64,000 nt of DNA from the NCBI GenBank assembly GCA_002724185.1, contig PBOB01000061.1, positions 1 to 64,000 of the forward strand. The letters run 5' to 3'. Below are positions 61,342 to 64,000 of the stretch, one piece after another. The notes below the pieces were generated by a model. It saw only the letters and a program-made list of their open reading frames with translations. It was not told the DNA's origin and made no database searches. This DNA comes from Acidiferrobacteraceae bacterium. GTDB taxonomy: Bacteria; Pseudomonadota; Gammaproteobacteria; Arenicellales; UBA868. Numbering within the stretch: the stretch's first letter is position 1; each line of letters starts with the position of its first letter. The translations under genes and the position numbers were made by a program.

Positions 61342-62697
61342 ATGTTTAATCAATTAGGAGATAGACTCAAGGCAACCCTCGATGACCTCCGAGGGCGTGG
61401 CCGATTAACCGAGGATGATGTGAACAAAGCTCTTCGCAATGTAAGAGTGGCTTTGCTTGAAGCTGATGTTGCACTTTCAGTTGTCAAGGAATTCATCGAA
61501 GGCATTAGAAAGCGAGCTTTAGGGAAGGAAGTTAGTCGTAGTGTGAACCCCGGACATCTTGTTGTAAAGATTGTTCATGATGAACTTGTTGAGCTGATGG
61601 GCAAAAAAAATGATGCCCTTGATCTTTCAGTCAGACCGCCGGCAGTTATTTTAGTTACTGGTTTACAGGGCGCAGGAAAAACAACAACAGTTGGCAAGCT
61701 AGCTCGTTATTTGCACTCACTTCGTGGTAAACGCATCTTGGTGACAAGTGTTGATATATATAGGCCCGCTGCGATAGATCAGCTTAAGCGTCTAGCGGGT
61801 GAAGTCGAGGTCGCGTATTGTGATGTAAAGCTTACAGATCCGATGCAAATGGCTACTGACGCGCTTGAATACGCACAAACGAAAGGTTTTGATGTATTGA
61901 TTATTGATACCGCTGGCCGACTGCATGTTGATCAGGAAATGATGATTGAGGTAAAAAATATCAAGACAGCCGTTAATCCTACCGAGATACTTTTCATTGT
62001 AGACAGCATGACTGGCCAAGATGCAATTAATAGTGCGCAAGCGTTCAATAAAGAGCTTCAATTGACAGGAGTTATTCTTACAAAGACAGACGGAGATGCC
62101 CGTGGAGGCGCAGCGTTGTCTATACGATATCAGACGGGGTGTGCAATAAAGTTTATTGGTACAGGAGAAGGTAATTCTGATCTCGAACCCTTTCACCCAG
62201 AACGAATTGCTTCTCGAATTCTAGGAATGGGAGATGTGCTGACTCTAGTCGAGGAGGCTGAGCGAAATGTTGATCGTGAAGGAGTCAAGCGAGTAGCGCG
62301 TAAATTAGCGAAAGGCAAAGGATTTGATTTGGTTGACTTTAGAGAGCAGTTGGAGCAGATGCATCAGATGGGTGGGCTTAGCGCCATTGTTGACAAATTA
62401 CCGGGCATGGGAGGCTTACCAGCTGGCGCTTTACATCAGGCAGATAACGTCAACACAAAGCGGTTGGTTGCAATTATCAACTCGATGACGCCACGAGAGC
62501 GGGCTTATCCAGCATTGATCAAGGGGGCGCGAAAACGCCGAATTGCCGGGGGATCTGGTACTCAAGTTCAGGAAGTCAATCGGTTGCTAAAGCAGTTTGC
62601 TCAGCTTCAGAAGATAATGAAAAAGGCTAAGGGCAAACGAGGCCTAAGTCAGATGATGGATCAATTGAAAAGTAGCGGAGGATCACCGTTTGGCTAA
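61342..62697 (+). CDS. ffh: Signal recognition particle protein (SRP54)
   Basis: 451 residues with N, G and M domains. GTPase motifs: GLQGAGKTTTVGKLA, DTAGR and LTKTDGDARGG. The M domain carries methionines (residues ~300-430) for signal-peptide and 4.5S RNA binding. It cotranslationally targets membrane proteins with FtsY. First gene of the ffh-rpsP-rimM-trmD block. Confidence 0.99.
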   Translation: MFNQLGDRLKATLDDLRGRGRLTEDDVNKALRNVRVALLEADVALSVVKEFIEGIRKRALGKEVSRSVNPGHLVVKIVHDELVELMGKKNDALDLSVRPPAVILVTGLQGAGKTTTVGKLARYLHSLRGKRILVTSVDIYRPAAIDQLKRLAGEVEVAYCDVKLTDPMQMATDALEYAQTKGFDVLIIDTAGRLHVDQEMMIEVKNIKTAVNPTEILFIVDSMTGQDAINSAQAFNKELQLTGVILTKTDGDARGGAALSIRYQTGCAIKFIGTGEGNSDLEPFHPERIASRILGMGDVLTLVEEAERNVDREGVKRVARKLAKGKGFDLVDFREQLEQMHQMGGLSAIVDKLPGMGGLPAGALHQADNVNTKRLVAIINSMTPRERAYPALIKGARKRRIAGGSGTQVQEVNRLLKQFAQLQKIMKKAKGKRGLSQMMDQLKSSGGSPFG

Positions 62698-62785
62698 TAT
62701 AATAGTATTTTAATATGGTAAGAATGGTGTAACAGTGTGTTAAAATTGGCCTAATTACATTGTTAGGTGCAGTTCGGAGAAAAGC

Positions 62786-63043
62786 ATGGTTACGATACGA
62801 CTAGCACGGGGTGGTGCGAAAAAGCGACCGTTTTACTCTATTGTGGTGTCCGATCAAAGGCGTCAACCGAGAGGCCGTTTCATTGAACGTGTTGGATTTT
62901 TTAATCCGATGGCGAACGAGAGCGAGGAAAAGTTGCGTGTGGATCTAAGCAGGGTTGATTACTGGATAAGCAAGGGTGCAAAGCCATCTGATCGGGTTGG
63001 GCGCATTCTTAAACAGATTAGGAGCGAAGCGGTGCTAACCTGA
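62786..63043 (+). CDS. rpsP: 30S ribosomal protein bS16
   Basis: 85 residues matching S16: [21 protein letters not shown] start and [14 protein letters not shown]. Length normal. It follows ffh by 88 bp, and upstream there is an AT-rich possible promoter. Confidence 0.98.
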   Translation: MVTIRLARGGAKKRPFYSIVVSDQRRQPRGRFIERVGFFNPMANESEEKLRVDLSRVDYWISKGAKPSDRVGRILKQIRSEAVLT

Positions 63044-63091
63044 TAACAAAGAGGCATTAGTATGTCTTTTTTGGTTTGTTAAGGGGGGCTA

Positions 63092-63601
63092 GTGTACCAA
63101 GCGCCAAATTCGCCGATTATTGTGGGTCGAATTTCAGGCCTCTTTGGCGTTAATGGGGCAGTTCGTGTTTTTGATTTCTCGCGGCGCCGTGGAGATATTC
63201 TCAATTACACCCCCTGGCTTTTGAAACTTGAAAGTGGGTGGACTCAAGTAGCCACTGCGAATGGTTGTCTGAATCACGATATAGTAGTTGTTCAGCTGGA
63301 AGGGTGGAATAGCAGAGATGTTGCTCGTGAACTTATCGGAACGGAAATAGGTATCCAGCCGAGCCAGCTTGGAAAGCTGAAGGAAGGTGAATTTTATTGG
63401 CATGATTTAGAAGGATTGAATGTAGTAAACATGGAAGGGGATGAGCTTGGAGTTGTTGAATATCTAATTGAGACAGGGGCAAATGATGTACTCGTTGTGC
63501 AAGGATCCGAAGAGAGGCTTATTCCTTATACGTCTAATACAATTGTTGATGTAAACCTATCTTTGCGGCAAATTCGAGTAAACTGGAGGCTTGACTACTA
63601 A
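63092..63601 (+). CDS. rimM: Ribosome maturation factor RimM
   Basis: 169 residues, with the N-terminal beta-barrel domain (VGRISGLFGVNGAVRVFDF) and the PRC-like barrel (GEFYWHDLEGLNVVN). It binds S19 and helps 30S head assembly. GTG start, 48 bp after rpsP. Confidence 0.96.
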   Translation: MYQAPNSPIIVGRISGLFGVNGAVRVFDFSRRRGDILNYTPWLLKLESGWTQVATANGCLNHDIVVVQLEGWNSRDVARELIGTEIGIQPSQLGKLKEGEFYWHDLEGLNVVNMEGDELGVVEYLIETGANDVLVVQGSEERLIPYTSNTIVDVNLSLRQIRVNWRLDY

Positions 63602-63614
63602 TTCAAGATAAGGC

Positions 63615-64000
63615 ATGCGAATAGATGTAATTAGTATATTTCCAGAAATGTTTAAGGCGTTAACATGCTGTGGCATGGCGCTAAGAGCGATTGAGCGCGG
63701 CGCATTAGACTTGCGATTATGGGATCCAAGAGATACTACTAAAGACAAACATAGACGAATCGATGATCGGCCATATGGTGGTGGACCCGGAATGGTCATG
63801 TTGGCGCAGCCACTTATGGATACTTTAAGCCGCCTTAGACAAGATGACGGCGCTAGTAAAGTGATTTATTTGACTCCACAGGGCACGCGACTAAAGCAGG
63901 ATAAGATTCGAGATTTGGCGGGACAGTCTCGTTTAATATTGCTCTCTGGGCGCTATGAGGGAATTGATGAGAGGGTAATTGACCGAGAGGTTGATGAAGA
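63615..64000 (+). CDS. trmD: tRNA (guanine-N1)-methyltransferase, partial (cut by the window end)
   Basis: The first 128 codons are present and the gene runs off the window. MRIDVISIFPEMF, DDRPYGGGPGMVM and LLSGRYEGIDERVID are standard TrmD segments of the SAM-binding deep-knot fold. It methylates G37 of tRNAs. Start ATG is 13 bp after the rimM stop. Confidence 0.97.
   Translation, partial: MRIDVISIFPEMFKALTCCGMALRAIERGALDLRLWDPRDTTKDKHRRIDDRPYGGGPGMVMLAQPLMDTLSRLRQDDGASKVIYLTPQGTRLKQDKIRDLAGQSRLILLSGRYEGIDERVIDREVDE

Overview
The window looks like chromosome of a free-living, probably marine, gammaproteobacterium of moderate GC. Two blocks of classic gammaproteobacterial order carry the assignment: recA-recX-alaS-lysC near the left end and ffh-rpsP-rimM-trmD at the right end. 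Five tRNA genes (Val, Ala, Glu, Ser, Arg), gltX, pncC, metZ and ubiK fit the same picture. No species is claimed.

Layout. 1-6.4 kb: tRNA-Val, a small membrane protein, gltX, tRNA-Ala, tRNA-Glu, a periplasmic M16 peptidase, pncC and a broken thpR. 6.5-12.1 kb: the recA-recX-alaS-lysC block, closed by a hairpin. 12-36 kb: a loosely packed region of mostly single-gene units with long spacers. It holds metZ behind a SAM-II riboswitch, a BesD-like iron/2-oxoglutarate oxygenase, AMP nucleosidase, a LysE exporter, a fatty-acid-hydroxylase-type enzyme next to a Rieske oxygenase, ubiK, many very small dimeric alpha/beta-barrel proteins, cupins (one resembling DMSP lyases), two GFA proteins and a DMT exporter. 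36-40 kb: a short run of genes (monooxygenase-like proteins, an esterase, TenA, an acyltransferase) separated by copies of one ~65-bp repeat. 40-48 kb: tRNA-Ser, a DMT exporter, a cupin, a DEAD-box helicase, an MFS permease, an HpcH/HpaI-type protein, tRNA-Arg and a diguanylate cyclase. 48-56 kb: a PAP2 phosphatase, a GDP-mannose-forming enzyme, then a leftward operon for a MacAB-like exporter that ends in a 4'-phosphopantetheinyl transferase. 56-61 kb: a rightward cluster of glutamine-synthetase-like, alcohol dehydrogenase, enolase-superfamily and FAD-oxidase genes that suggests catabolism of an amine or a modified amino acid. 61-64 kb: ffh-rpsP-rimM-trmD, with trmD cut by the window end.

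The most striking signals are not protein genes. Two SAM-II-type riboswitches lie about 3.2 kb apart. One (13.2 kb) has its own promoter and terminator directly upstream of metZ. The other (16.45 kb, minus strand) has equally complete promoter, aptamer and terminator signals but no methionine gene behind it. It points at a 30-codon ORF and then at the 3' end of the convergent BesD-like oxygenase gene. A repeated promoter-like module upstream of genes at 36-38 kb may define a small regulon. The lysC-tRNA-Ser-tRNA-Arg segment, usually compact in this class, is spread over about 35 kb here, and no csrA is seen.
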